Position numbers and translations under genes: made by a program. DNA of 64,000 nt from Manis javanica (lineage: Eukaryota; Chordata; Mammalia; Pholidota; Manidae): NCBI RefSeq assembly GCF_040802235.1, contig NC_133156.1, positions 28,663,343 to 28,727,342 of the forward strand. The letters run 5' to 3'. Below the pieces are notes generated by a model. It did not search any database, was not told the DNA's origin, and saw only the letters and a program-made list of their open reading frames with translations. Positions 25,619 to 37,289 of this stretch are shown one piece after another (position 1 is the stretch's first letter; every line of letters starts with the position of its first letter).

Positions 25619-26178
25619 GAGTGTCCATCAGTAGATGAATGGATAAAGAAGATGTGGTACATATACGCAATGGAATATTCTTCAGCCATAAGAAGAAACA
25701 AATACTACTACCATTTGCAACAACATGGAAGGAGCTAGAGGGTATTATGCTCAGTGAAATAAGCCAGGCAGAGAAAGACAAGTATCAAATGATTTGACCC
25801 ATCTGTAGAGAAGGAGGACCAAGAAAAAATTGAAGGAACAAAACAGCAGGAGTTCACAGAACCCAAGAATGGACTAACAGTTACCAAAGGGGAAGGTACT
25901 GGGGAGGATGGGTGGGAAGGGAGGGATAAGAGGGGGAAAAAAGAAAGGGGACATTACCATTAGCACACATAATGTGGGAGCGGGGGTCACAGGGAGGGCT
26001 GTGCAACACAGAGAAGACAAGCAGTGATTCTACAGCATCTTACGACGCTGATGGACAGTGGCTGTGAAGGGGTATGTGGGGGGAACTTAGTGATGGGGGG
26101 AGTCTAGTAAACATAATGTTCCTCATGTAATTGTAGATTAATCATACCAAAAAATTTTTTATTTAAAAAAATTCAATT
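25619..26178 (+). mobile_element. 5'-truncated L1 3' end, sense
   Basis: Starting at GAGTGTCCATCAGTAGATGA, this carries the last ORF2 codons (TATACGCAATGGAATATTCT region), the 3' UTR with CTGATGGACAGTGGCTGTGA and GTCTAGTAAACATAATGTTC, and an A/T-rich tail. It is about 560 bp. The 3' UTR type is the TCTAGTAAACATAATG class, shared with the copies ending at 44,505 and 30,809. Confidence 0.92.
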
Positions 26179-28775
26179 TTGAAGTTTCTATGTTCAATTG
26201 TTTTCCCAAAGGGGGTCAATAAAAGGTATCCACCTGTTGGCCTGCCTTCAGGTCCAGTTTATCCTGGGCTGCTGGTGCTCTTTGAGGAAGTAGAGCCCGT
26301 GCCCTTCAGAGTCAGCTCTGTTAACCACCACCCTCTGAAGAACTCATGGACAAATTTTGGTGAGAAAGTTTACATTATTCCTCTCTCTCCTCAAAGTCCT
26401 ATATCCTTTCCACATTCCCCACAGGATTTCATAATATATGCAATTCATTTTAATGCCTTACTGTCTTTTAATGATCGCCATATTGTATTCTTTGAAACAA
26501 AAACTTACATTCCAATTAAAATTTTTAATTTCTTGTGACTATAAAACCTTGAAGCATTATTTCTTCTGGCTAGAGTTGCCATTACATTTGCTGTACATAA
26601 CTGAAGTGTGTGGTAAATTTTGATAATTTGAAAATGGAGAGTTAAATTCTATTTATTAAGATGGATTGTTAAAATGCATGTTCACATATACATTGAGAAA
26701 CGTTATTTATTTCTCAATTGCGACAGGAGTCACTATCCATTCCCTCCCTGTTTTTCATTTTAATCTGTGAGTGTAGTAGCCTTGTTCACATAATTCTATG
26801 GAGCTGTGTTATGTGTTTTTGCAGTGTCACTCAATTCTTTGAATTCTTTCGAAGATACATGCCAAAAAATCACTTAGAGATCTTTTATCGAAAATCAGTG
26901 AACATATTTGACCTTCTTCAATGTTGTACCATGGCAACCTCTTTTTTGTAAGGCTGTTTCCTTGAAGGAGCCTCTAGAACAAACAAGAGCAGTTTTATAG
27001 TCTGCCTGCTGGCTGGAGGCCCAAGAGAGTTGATACCTCTAGGCCAGAGCCATCCTCAGGCCTCGGGGTCCCAAGTCGGAAAGGAGCCACAGGCGCTCAC
27101 CTATCCCCTCCCTCCTCCAGGTCTGAATCTCTGAATCTGGTGCCTGAAACTCACTTGAGCTGAACATCACGATTGTTTTCTGCTTCCCACTCTAACAAAT
27201 CTGCTCTATGAACTGACTCTCTGCAGGACAGAGACTAGCCCTGTACAGTTAACAAATCAACCCAGACCTAAAATAATGGTGCTGCTCTTAGAAAAATCAA
27301 CAAAGAGATGGCCTCTGAAAGCTAGCCCACCACATTCACCTCCTGCATTCAAAATGATGTGCTTTTTAAAAGACAAGTTTGCTGAAAGCATTCACTGTCA
27401 GCTTTTTGAGCCATTTACAATGGACTCTTAGACAATGTAGGGAACTAGCAGGCTCTACCCAGTTCACTTGTGTGGCACTGGCCCCAACTTGCCTCCATTA
27501 GCATTTTAGTTCAGGGCATTAACTTTGCTTTTATATCTGGACCTACTTGGATTCTTGCCCCTTTCTGACCACACTAGTTATCTCAGGTTTCACTAGGATC
27601 CTTTCCTCGGCTTGCTACCATTTCGAATAAAGATGAAGTCACATCAAAGCTGTGTATGTTTGTAATTTCCTCTTGCATTAACCTTTGCTCTGAAATGAGC
27701 AGAATCCTCTTTGCTCCAGGAAGGCCGCTTGATGCCATGGAAACAGCACGAAAGCTGGTGGAGTCAGAGGCCAAGGTTCTCTCTGTCACTCACAGTGACC
27801 CAGGTTAGCTCTCTTCTCCACCTGAACTCAGTTCCTGAGTCCAAACACTTGGATGCCAATTTCTGCTCTGTTTTATCCTTCTACCTAGAATCAAGGGAAA
27901 GAAAAGCTTTGCTGGTTGGAACAGTGCCAAGCACACAGTTAGCTGTTGACCAATGTTAGCCATCATTATTAACATTGGAAAGGAAGATAGTCCCCAGAAT
28001 CTGAGACATCTGAGATCTTGTTTATACATAAAGAAATCATTCTCTCTCATGTTCTCAGAGAACATGATGGATTAGGTGGATTTTGATGGAGAAAGACAGA
28101 ACTCCAACTGGTAGGCTGACCTTATTTCCTTAAGCCCATTGTCAGTGGGGAAAGCAAAAGCCACATTGCTGAGGCCTGGGCAGTCAGGGAAAGTGGGCAG
28201 ATGGGCTGCTTTGGCAGCTCAGCCCCACCCAGCTGGGTTCTTCAGCTCTTCTCAGGGCAGGTAGGGTGGTGGCCCGGCTCTGTGTGAGTCATGCTGCAGC
28301 AGGTCCCCCCACCTGCCTCGTGGAGCAAAGGCTGCTGTCCCAGCCCTGGGGAGGAGGAGAGGGAATGCTTCCGGCGGGGCAGGGAAAGAGCATGGGCTAG
28401 ACGACCAAGGCCCACAGCAGAGAGGTGACAGAGGCCCAGGTCCACCCAGAGCAGAGACCAACATGTAAACGGGGGCTGGGAGAATCAGTGTAGGTGGCCA
28501 AGATTCCAGCTTTGGGGATGCAGGGAATCTGGGTGTGGCTGGTTTGGTAAATCACTCAACTTCTGTGCTCTAAAGGAGGGCTGGTGCCAGTCCCACGGGA
28601 CTTTTATGAGAATTCAATAATGTTTTGCAAAACACGGGTCACTATAAAGGACTCTGGAAGTATCTACCTGGTGGAATTGAGGGTATTTATTCCAGGCAGA
28701 CTTGAATTAAGGGCCTGGGGCTGCAGAGTGATGTCCTGAGGGCTGAGGAGGCTGTAGAGTGGTTCAAAAGCAGAG
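26179..28775. other. intergenic DNA
   Basis: This stretch is unique-looking, AT-rich to about 28.1 kb and then GC-richer. I see no supported gene. The open frame at 26,179-26,538 (119 codons) has no homology I recognise and no splice context. Confidence 0.6.
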
Positions 28776-28916
28776 TGCCGGCTGATGGACAGTGACTGCA
28801 CTGGGGTGTGGGTGGGGACTTGATAATATGGGTGAATGTAGTCACCACATTGTTTTTTCATGTGAAACCTTCATAAAAATGTATATCAATAATACTTAAT
28901 AAAAAAAAAAACAAAG
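28776..28916 (+). mobile_element. L1 3' UTR fragment, sense
   Basis: GCTGATGGACAGTGACTGCA, GGTGAATGTAGTCACCACAT and TTTCATGTGAAACCTTCATA end in an A-run. Only about 140 bp inserted. The same 3' UTR class occurs at the end of the composite element at 58,260-58,400. Confidence 0.9.
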
Positions 28917-30796
28917 TTGAATGCAGGTAGGAAGGGGAACAGAAGGGAAGGGGCCCTGATTGCCAGGGTCATGAAGACTAGATTATAGAGACAGGCCTTT
29001 GCTCCTAAGGTTACAGGGAACCATGAGTGTGCAGTGGGAAAAGGTGACTGAAGACATAACTATACTGTAGCTTTAGACGTAAGGTGTGGCATGTTGCCTT
29101 GGGGAGGTGACATAGGGAGCACAAGGCAGAGCATTAGTCTACCTGGGACACATCCACAAGTAGGTAACAGCCTCATTCTTCACCTGTCAGGGAGCTAAGA
29201 AGCCAGCAGGTGACCCAAGGCTCAGCCCTAAGAAACTCCTGGATGGAGCTTCTTGAAGCTCAGGTCCCCACTGTAGAGACCAAGTGTGCAGTAGGCTGTG
29301 TGGATATGGCTGGAGAATGAAAGGAAAATACAGGAGCTTCTGGCCCAACCCCTTATTTTGCAGGAGGGAGAACAGCCCAGAGTGGGAGCTTGATGTGCAC
29401 AAGCCATACAGCAAGCGGTGGAAATGTTGGCCTACACACGGAGGGCCTCCTCCATTATTCCAGCCTTCCCCTGTGAAAGAACACTGCTGCTGAGAAAGGG
29501 CTGAGCTGCAGGGAGCCGCAGCGATGTCCAGGCCCAATAGGCTCTCCGCTCCTGTCCCAGGCCCACAGTGGCTGGGCGCCCAGCTCAGGGAGAGGAGTGA
29601 GGTCAGTCAGCAGTTCTCTGACAAGCGGAGGGGAGTGCTGCCCGACCTGAGATGATCTCATACCTTCGCCTCATCTTTCCACTTCTGGCTACAGTTGGGA
29701 GATTCTGACAGAGCCTTGCCTGGCAACCTCTGCTTCCTTGGAAAGCCTCCAAAAGAGCAAGGAAGCAATCCCTGTGTGCATTCTGTCCTCTCCGAAGGCC
29801 TTTGCTCTCCCTGTCCAGAGAGGCTTGCGCTGCACCTCGCTGCCTTCCAGCCTCTCTGGGTGGCCTCCACAGGGGAGGGCAAAAGGCCCACTCTTTTGCC
29901 TCCGCTGCCCCATAGGTCTGAGCCCACCGGAGAAACAGGGTGGGAGTGCAGAGGCGCAGTGCAGTAAGCGAGCCCAGGATTGCCCTCAGCCTCCGCTAGC
30001 TGCATCCTGTGGTCCCTCCCCAGGGCAGCGGCCACTGAGTCATCCAAATATTCAGCGAGGTCATGGCAGCCTTCCGTCCAAATCCTACCTCAGCCCAGGT
30101 AAGTCCTGTCGGCACCAGCCCTGACCCTCGCCATCCACCCTTTCTGAGAGGGCAGTTCTGTGGCTATCCCTCAGTCACTCCCCCTGCCCCCCGCCACCTG
30201 ACCCCTCAGCGCTCCCCTCTCACCAATCTGCACTGGCACTAGCCATCATCTTGCAGCATGTCACCAAGAATTCCCCTTCTGATGTTGGCTGAAATACTGC
30301 CTTCTCCAGGAGGCCTTCCCAGATACCGTGATTGGGGATGCAATCCACCCTTCACTTCTTACTCTTTTCCTTGTTTATTTTTCTCCAACTAACAGACTTT
30401 ACCTGTGATTTTAAAGTAACAGTTCTCTCAGTCCTCGCTGGGATGGTAGCCACAGGAGAGCAGAGGTTTGTTCGTACTAGGTTCCAGGGCGAAGCATGGT
30501 GCCCAGCACGTGGCAGGAGCACAGAGAGGGTAAATGAGGGAATAGGCCTCCCTGAATTCCCAGTGTGCCAAGAAACTCTTCTGCCCACCCACTGTGGGAA
30601 TTCTCAAACGTGCCAGAACAGGCTTCAGTACCAGCGAATGCACCAAACTGTGGGTCCACGTGTTGGTTGTTAAGACCACCGGGGGCAGTAATCACCTCCA
30701 CACCACCCTCCAAACACACTCCTTTTGTTTTATAAAGAGAGCTTAGTCCACCCCTTTTGCCCCAGTTGTCACTCTTTACTGAATCTTTTCTGGTTT
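28917..30796. other. GC-richer unique intergenic block
   Basis: This block is GC-richer than its surroundings and has overlapping open frames on both strands (for example 29,658-30,047 and 29,738-30,124). Those are probably a GC effect: they overlap each other and match nothing I know. A strong donor-like site, CAGCCCAG|GTAAGTCC, lies at 30,098/30,099. An L2-like relic follows. Confidence 0.55.
30170..30540 (+). repeat. L2-like relic
   Basis: GAATTCCCCTTCTGATGTTG, CTTCTCCAGGAGGCCTTCCC and the AGCACGTGGCAGGAGCACAG region resemble the L2 3' part. The copy is old and the borders are approximate. Confidence 0.45.
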
Positions 30797-30808
30797 CTTC
30801 ATATCTTT
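30797..30808. repeat. target-site duplication, left copy (L1 at 30,809-37,276)
   Basis: CTTCATATCTTT here is repeated exactly at 37,277-37,288 on the other side of the full-length L1. Confidence 0.85.
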
Positions 30809-31159
30809 AAAAACTTTTTTTAATTTTGGTATCATTAATGTACAATTACATGAACAACATTATGGTTACTAGACTTCCCCCATCACCAAGTCCTCACCAC
30901 ATACCCCATTACAGTCACTGCCCATCAGCATAGTAAGATGCTGTAGAACCACTACTTGTCTTCTCTGTATATACTGTCTTTCCTGTGTACTCCACATTGT
31001 CTGCTAATTGTAATGCCCCCTTTTCCCCCTTGTCCCTCCCTTCCCACCCATCCTCCCCAGTCCCTTTCCCTTTGGCAATTGTTAGTCCATTCTTGGATTC
31101 TTTGATTCTGCTGCTGTTTGTTCCTTCAGGTTTTTCTTTGTTGTTATCCTCCACAGATG

Positions 31160-34100
31160 AGTGAAATCATTTGATACTTGTCTTTTCCTGCCTGATTATT
31201 TCACTGAGCATAATACCTTCTAGCTCCATCCATGTTGTTGCAAATGGTATGATTTGTTTTCTTCTTATGGCTGAATAATATTTCTTTGTGTATATGTACC
31301 ACATCTTCTTTATCCATTCATCTACTGATGGACACTTAGGTCGTTTCCATTTCTTGGCTACTGTAAATAGTGCTGCAATAAAATAGGAGTGCATATGTCT
31401 TTTTCAAACTGGGCTGCTGCATTCTTAGGGTAAATTCCTAAGAGTGGAATTCCTGGGTCAAATGGTATTTCTATTTTGAGCTTTTTGAGGAATCTCCATA
31501 CTGCTTTCCACAATGGTTGAATTAGTTTATATTACCAGCAGTGTAGGAGGGTTCCCCTTTCTCCACATCCTCACCGACATTTGTGGTTATTTGTCTTTTA
31601 GATGTTGGCCATCCTAACTGGTGTGAGGTGATATGTCATTGTGGTTTTAATTTGCATTTCTGTGATGATTAATGATGTGGAGCATCTTTTCATGTGTCTG
31701 TTGGCCATCTGAATTTCTTCTTTGGAGAACTGTCTATTCATATCCTCTGCCCATTTTTTTTATTGGATTATTTGCTTTTTGTTTGTTGAGGTGTGTGAGC
31801 CCTTTACATATTTTGGATGTCAACCCTTTATCAGATATGTCATTTACAAATATATTTTCCCATACTGTAGGATGTCTTTGTTCTACTGGTGGTATTCTTT
31901 GCTGTACAGAAGCTTTTCAGCTTGATATAGTCCCACTTGTTCATTTTTGCTTTTGTGTCCCTTGCCCAGGGAGGTATGTTCATAAAGAAGTTGCTCATGT
32001 TTATGTCCAAAAGATTTTTGCCTATATTTTTTATAAGAGTTTTATGGTTTCATGACTTACATTCAGGTCTTTGATCCATTTTGAGTTTACTTTTGTGTAC
32101 GGGGCTAGACAGTAATCCAGTTTCATTCTCTTAAATGTAGCTCTCCCATTTTGCCAACACCAGCTGTTGAAGAGGCTGTCATTTTCCCCATTGTATATCC
32201 ATGGCTCCTTTATCGTATATTAATTAATGATATATGCTCGAGTTTATATCTGGACTCTTTATTCTTTTCCAGTGATCTATGGGTCTGTTCTTGTGCCAAT
32301 ATCAAATTGTCTTGATTACTGTGGCTTTATAGTAGAGCTTGAAGTCAGGGAATGTAATTCCACCTGCTTTATTCTTCATTCTGAGGATTGCTTTGGCTAT
32401 TCGGGATCTTTTGTCATTCCATATGAATTTTAAAACTATTTTCTCTAGTTCTCTGAGGAATGCTGTAGGTATATTGATAGGGACTGCATTGAATCTGTTG
32501 ATTGCTTTAGGCAGGATGGCCATTTTGACAATATTAATTCTTCCAAGCCAAGAGCATGGGATGAATTTCCATTTATTAGTGTTCTCTTTAATTTCTCTTA
32601 ACAGTGTCCCGTAGCTTACAGGGTATAAGTCTTTCACTTCCTTGGTTATGTTTATTCCTAAGTCTTTTATTCTTTTTGATGCAATTGTGAATGGAATTTT
32701 TTTCCTGATTTCTCTTTCTGCTACTTCATCATTAGTGAATAGGAATGCAACAAATTTCTGTGTATTAATTTTGTATCCAGCAACTTTGCTGAATTCAGAC
32801 ATTAGATCTAGTCGTTTTGGAGTGGTTTCTTTAGGGTTTTTTTATGTACAATATCATGTCATCTGCAAACAGGGACAACTTGACTTCTTCCTTGTCTGTC
32901 TGGATGCATTTTATTTCTTTGTGTTGTCTGATTGCCGTGGCCAGGACCTCCAGAACTATATTGAATAAAGGTGGGGAGAGTGGGCATCCCTGTCTTGTTC
33001 CTGATCTTACAGGAAAAGCTTTCAGCTTCTTGCTGTTAAGTATGATGTTGGCCGTGGGTTTGTCATATATGGCCTTGATTATGTTGAGGTACTTGCCCTC
33101 TATACCCATTTTTTGAGAGTTTTTATCATGAATGGATGTTTAATTTTGTCAAATGCTTTTTCGGCATTGATGGAGATGATCATGTAGTTTTTGTCCTTCT
33201 TTTTGTTGATGTGGTGGATGATGTTGATGGATTTTTTAATATTGCACCATCCTTGCATCCCTGGGATGAATACCACTTGATCATGGTGAATGATCTTCTT
33301 GATGTATTTTTTAATTCAGTTTGTTAATATTTTGTTGAGTCTTTTTGCATCTATGTTCATCAGGATATTGGTCTGTAATTTTCTTTTTTTGTTGTGTATT
33401 TGCCTGGTTTGGGTATTAGAGTGATGCTGGCCTCATAGAATGAGTTTGAAAGTGTTCCCTCCTCTTCTATTTTTGGAAAACTTTAAGGAGAATGGGTATT
33501 ATGTCTTCTCTAAATGTCTGATAAAATTCAGCGGTGAATCCATCTGGACCGCGGGTTTTGTACCTGGGTAGTTTTTTGATTACCGGTTCAATTTTGTTGC
33601 TGATAATTGGTTTGTTTAGATTTTCTGTTTCTTCCTTGGTCAGTCTTGGAAGGTTGTATTTTTCTAGGAAGTTGTTCATTTCTTCTAGGTTATCCACCTT
33701 GTTAGCATATAGATTTTGATAGTATCCTCTAATAATTCTTTGTATTTCTGTGGTGTCCATTGTGATTGTTCCTTTCTCATTTCTGATTCTGTTTATGTGT
33801 GTAGACTCTCTTTTTCTCTTAATATGTCTGGCTAGGGCCTTATCTATTTTGTTTATTTTCTCAAAGAACCAGCTCTTGGGTTCATTGATTTTTTCTATTG
33901 TTTTATTCTTCTCAATTTTATTTCTTTCTTCTCTGATCTTTATTATGTCCCTCCTTCTGCTGACTTTGGGCCTCATTTGTTCTTCTTTTCCCAGTTTCAA
34001 TAATTGTGACTTTAGACTATTCATTTGGGATTGTTCTTCCTTCTTTAAATAGGCCTGGATTGCTATATAATTTCCTCTTAGAACTACCTTTGCTGCATCC

Positions 34101-34940
34101 AAAGAAGTTGGGGCATTGTGCTGTTGTTTTCATTTGTCTCCATATATTGCTTGATCTCTGTTTTAATTTGGTCACTGATCCATTGAGTATTTAGGATCAG
34201 GTTGTTAAGGTTCCATGTGTTTGCGAGTCTTTTTGTTTTATTTGTACAATTTATTTCTACTTTTATACCTTTGTGATCTGAGAAGTTGGTTGGTAGAATT
34301 TTAATCATTTTGAATTTACTGAGGCTCTCTTTGTGTCCTAGTATGTGGTCTATTCTGGAAAATGTTCCATGTGCACTTGAGAAGAATGTATATCCTGCTG
34401 CTTTTGGATGTAGAGTTCTGTAGATATCTGTTAGGTCCATCTGTTCTAGTGTGTTGTTCAGTGCCTCTGTGTCCTTACTTATTTTCTGTCTGGTTGATCT
34501 GTCCTTTGGAGTGAGTGGTGTGTTGAAGTCTCCTAAAATGAATGCATTGCATTCTATTTCCTCCTTTAATTTTGTTATGTCAGTGCTCCTGTGTTGGGTA
34601 CACAGATACTTATAATGGTTATATCCTTTTGTTGGACTGGCCCCTTTATCATTATGGAATGTCCTTCTTTATCTCTTGTTACTTTGTTTTGAAGTCTATT
34701 TTGTCTGATACAAGTACTGCAACAGCTCCTTTTTTTCTCCCTATATTTTGCATGAAATATCTCTTTCCTTCCCTTCCCTTTTAGTCTGTGTATGTATTTG
34801 GGTTTGACGTGATTCTCTTGTAAGCAGCATATAGATGGGTCTTGCTTTTTTGTCCATTCTATTACTCTGTGTCTTTTGATTGGTGCATTCAGTCCATTTA
34901 CATTTAGGGTGATTGTCGATAGATATGTACTTATTGCCAT
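31160..34940 (-). pseudogene. L1 ORF2 (endonuclease-reverse transcriptase), frameshifted
   Basis: Translation in pieces gives, in order: the endonuclease start (MAISTYLSTITLNVNGLNAP near 34,940), SSAHGTFSRIDHILGH and SDHKGIKVEI of the nuclease (34,440-34,084), the linker and RT start with [14 protein letters not shown] (34,102-33,467), the RT core with [20 protein letters not shown] and the catalytic box [11 protein letters not shown] (33,109-32,831), and the thumb/C-terminal part (32,802-31,167). The catalytic FADD box is intact. At least five changes of frame or stops separate the pieces, so the product is inactive. Length of about 3.8 kb equals a complete L1 ORF2. Confidence 0.92.
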
Positions 34941-35378
34941 TGCAGGCTTTGGATTTGTGGTTACCAAGGTTCAAGGGTAGCTTCTTTACTGTCTAACCAT
35001 CTAACTTTAACTCACTTATTATGCTATTATAAACACATTCTGATGATTCTTTATTTCTCTCCCTTCTTATTCCTCCTCCTCCACTCTTTATATGTTAGGT
35101 CTTTTATTCTGTACTCTTTTGTGTTTTCTTTGACTACTTTTGTGGATAGTTGATTTTATTTTTGCCTTTAGCTAGTATTTGGTTGGTCTTCTTTCTTTGC
35201 TGTGATTTTATTTTCTCTGGTGACATCTGTTTAGCCTTATGAGTGCTTCCATCTAGAGCAGTCCCTTTAAAATTCATTGTAGAGGTGGTTTGTGGGATTC
35301 AAATTCCCTCAACTCTTGCTTGTCTGGAAATTGTTTAAGCCCCTCCTTCAAATTTAAATAATAATCTTGCTGGATACA

Positions 35379-35984
35379 CTATTCTTGGTTCAAGGCCCTT
35401 CTTTTCATTGCATTAAATATATCATGCCATTTTCTTCTGACCTGTAAGGTTTCTGTTGAGAAGTCTGATGATGGCCTGATGGGTTTTCCTTTGTAGGTGA
35501 CCTTTTTCCTCTCTCTAGCTGCCTTTAAAACTATGTCCTTGTCCTTGGTCTTTGCCATTTTAATTATTATGTGTCCTGGTGTTGTCCGCCTTGGGTCTGT
35601 TGTGTTGGGAGATCTGTGGGCTTCCATGGTCTGAGAGACTGTTTCCTTCCCCAGCTTGGGGAAGTTTTCAGCAGTTATTTCTTCAAAGACACTTTCTATT
35701 CCTGTTTCTCTCTGTTCTTCTTCTGGTACCCCTATAATGCGAATATTGTTCCATTTGGATTGGTCACACAGTTCTCCTAATATTCTTTCATTCCTAGAGA
35801 TCCTTTTATCTCTCTTGGCCTCAGCCTCTCTGTATTCCTGTTCTCTGATTTCTATTCCATTAACAGTCTCTTGCACCTCATCCAGTCTGCTCTTAAGTCC
35901 TTCTGTTGATTGCTTCATTTCTGTTATCTCCCTCTGGACTTCATCCCTTAGCTCTTGAATATTTCTCTGCAGGTCCATCAGCAT
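35379..35984 (-). CDS. L1 ORF1p, RRM and C-terminal domain (N-terminus shifted)
   Basis: This open frame of 201 codons starts MLMDLQRNIQELRDEVQREI, a coiled coil. It continues through the RRM (NERILGELCDQSKWNNIRII, then GVPEEE) and the C-terminal RNA-binding domain (RPSSDFSTETLQVRRKWHDI), ending ALNQE. ORF1p is the trimeric RNA-chaperone of the L1 particle. Full mammalian ORF1p is longer. The missing N-terminal part (NLPEKNQNKSHNHADGPAEK) is open in another frame just upstream (36,147-35,941), so one frameshift near 35,985 separates the two. The remaining frame is intact. Confidence 0.85.
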   Translation of the reverse strand: MLMDLQRNIQELRDEVQREITEMKQSTEGLKSRLDEVQETVNGIEIREQEYREAEAKRDKRISRNERILGELCDQSKWNNIRIIGVPEEEQRETGIESVFEEITAENFPKLGKETVSQTMEAHRSPNTTDPRRTTPGHIIIKMAKTKDKDIVLKAARERKKVTYKGKPIRPSSDFSTETLQVRRKWHDIFNAMKRRALNQE

Positions 35985-36187
35985 GGTTATGACTTTTATT
36001 TTGATTCTTTTCAGGAAGATTGGTTATATTGGTTTCCCCAGACCCTCTCTCTGAGGTTGTCTGAGTGATTGGACCAGGTTCTTCTGCCTTTTCATGGTGA
36101 TAGAAGTGATTGTCAGTGAGTGGTGTGTGTGTCAGCTGTGAGAACAAAGTCCATTCCTGCTGGCTGGTCTCCTTGCCCTTCTCTGAT

Positions 36188-36552
36188 GCCTGTGCAGGTT
36201 AACCGCACACAGGGAGCAGTCTCTGGGATGATCTCCTGAGCTGCTGTGGGTGAGACAGCTGTCAGGATACCCTAGGGTCCTGTGGGGGGTCACAGACACA
36301 CCGGGTGTGTTCTCCTGTGAGAATGGCACCCCTTCGTGCCTTCTGGACCTTGCTCTGGCTTCTGCAGTCTGTGCCATTTACCTGCACACTGGCAGCAGTC
36401 TCTGGAATAATGTCCTGAGCTGACATGGATGGGGTGGCCCTCAGGATAGCCTAGGGCCGTGCTGGGGGTTGCAGACATGCCAGGTGTATTCTCCTGCAAG
36501 AGCAACACCCCTTTCTTCCTTCTAGACCTTGCTCTAACTTCTTCTGTACTGG
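36188..36552 (-). repeat. 179-bp tandem duplication in the L1 5' UTR
   Basis: Two consecutive units share AGCAGTCTCTGG, TCCTGAGCTG, CCTAGGG, the AGACA-TGCC/ACACC-GG-TGT-TTCTCCTG block and CCTTGCTCT. The GCAGTCTCTGG anchor recurs at 36,216 and 36,395, giving a 179-bp period. The units are clearly diverged. The related L1 5' UTR at 51,320-51,500 has only one unit. Confidence 0.8.
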
Positions 36553-36809
36553 GCAGTTGCACGCTAGTGGCAGCCTCTCAGTCTGTCCCGGCTAGCTGTG
36601 TGCTGGGAGAATACTCTGTGTGGTTGCTGTGGGTGGGGCTGTTCTCTGGCTGCTCCATAGCTGTGGTGGGTCAGCTGGTTTGCTTGCAGCACCAGCCAGG
36701 GAGAATGAATGGCAGGCTTCTTATTGCTGGGAGGGGTTTTGGGTCTGCATTATCCCCCAGGGGGCTAGGACACCTGAAGTTCCTTAAGATTCCCAGCATG
36801 TTGGGCTGA
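36459..36809 (+). other. antisense open frame inside the L1 5' UTR (116 codons)
   Basis: On the strand opposite to the L1, 116 codons are open about 470-820 bp from the L1 5' end, reading toward that end. The middle (LGEYSVWLLWVGL) lines up with LGEDSVWLLWVEL in the antisense frame 51,458-51,114 of the second L1 5' UTR, with VLGSC and AAS also shared and an in-frame indel between them. Primate L1 has an antisense ORF0 in its 5' UTR; whether this is an analogue is inference. The region is GC-rich, so chance openness is possible. Confidence 0.35.
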
Positions 36810-37257
36810 GTGTACCAGGAAGATATTGTCCAGCTGTTAAGCCCTTGCCCCGTTAAGATTTTTAAAAAGCGCCTGCTGTTCATTTGCCCTAGGGGAGCTG
36901 GCTGTGGGGACCTGCTTGCAGTCTCCATCTCGGATTTTGCTTTTCTGTTTCTCTAATATCCAGTACACCATGCAATGTGTGTCTGTGCTCCCAGTGCAGA
37001 TTAATAGAGCTGGTTATTTAGCAGTCCTGGGCTTCCACTCCCTCCCCACTCTCTTTTCCTCCTGCCAGTGAGCTGGGGTGGGTGGGAGGGAGTGCTCGGG
37101 TCCCACCGGGCATGAGATGCTGAGTTCTTGCAGATATAGATGTAGCCTGGCTCTTGTACTGTGTCTTCTGGTCTCTCTTTTAGGAATAGTTGTATTTGTT
37201 GTATTTTCAAAAATGTATATGGTTTTGGGAGGAGATTCCTGCTGCCCTACTCATACT

Positions 37258-37265
37258 GCCATCTT
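37258..37265 (-). promoter_or_regulatory. YY1-like site at the L1 5' end
   Basis: On the L1 strand GGCTAAAGATGGCAGTATG contains AAGATGGC within the first 20 bases. YY1 binding at this position sets the transcription start in human L1. Presence of the motif is seen; function is inferred. Confidence 0.5.
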
Positions 37266-37276
37266 TAGCCCTCTTG

Positions 37277-37288
37277 CTTCATATCTTT
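37277..37288. repeat. target-site duplication, right copy (L1 at 30,809-37,276)
   Basis: CTTCATATCTTT is identical to 30,797-30,808. Confidence 0.85.
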
Positions 37289-37289
37289 T

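Larger units (their letters stand above)
30809..37276 (-). mobile_element. full-length L1, antisense strand
   Basis: A 6.5-kb L1 reads right to left. The 5' UTR is about 37,276-36,000, ORF1 ends at 35,379, ORF2 is about 34,940-31,160, and the 3' UTR and A-rich tail end at 30,809. A perfect 12-bp target-site duplication flanks it, the hallmark of target-primed reverse transcription. It has only a few frameshifts, so it is the youngest-looking L1 here, but it cannot produce full ORF2p. Its 3' UTR belongs to the TCTAGTAACCATAATG class. It inserted beside an older L1M relic (37,290-37,670). Confidence 0.95.

Noticed and set aside
29455..30124. Overlapping open frames of up to 129 codons on both strands in the GC-rich block
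   Set aside because: They overlap each other in several frames and strands, have no recognisable domain and are best explained by low stop-codon density in GC-rich DNA.
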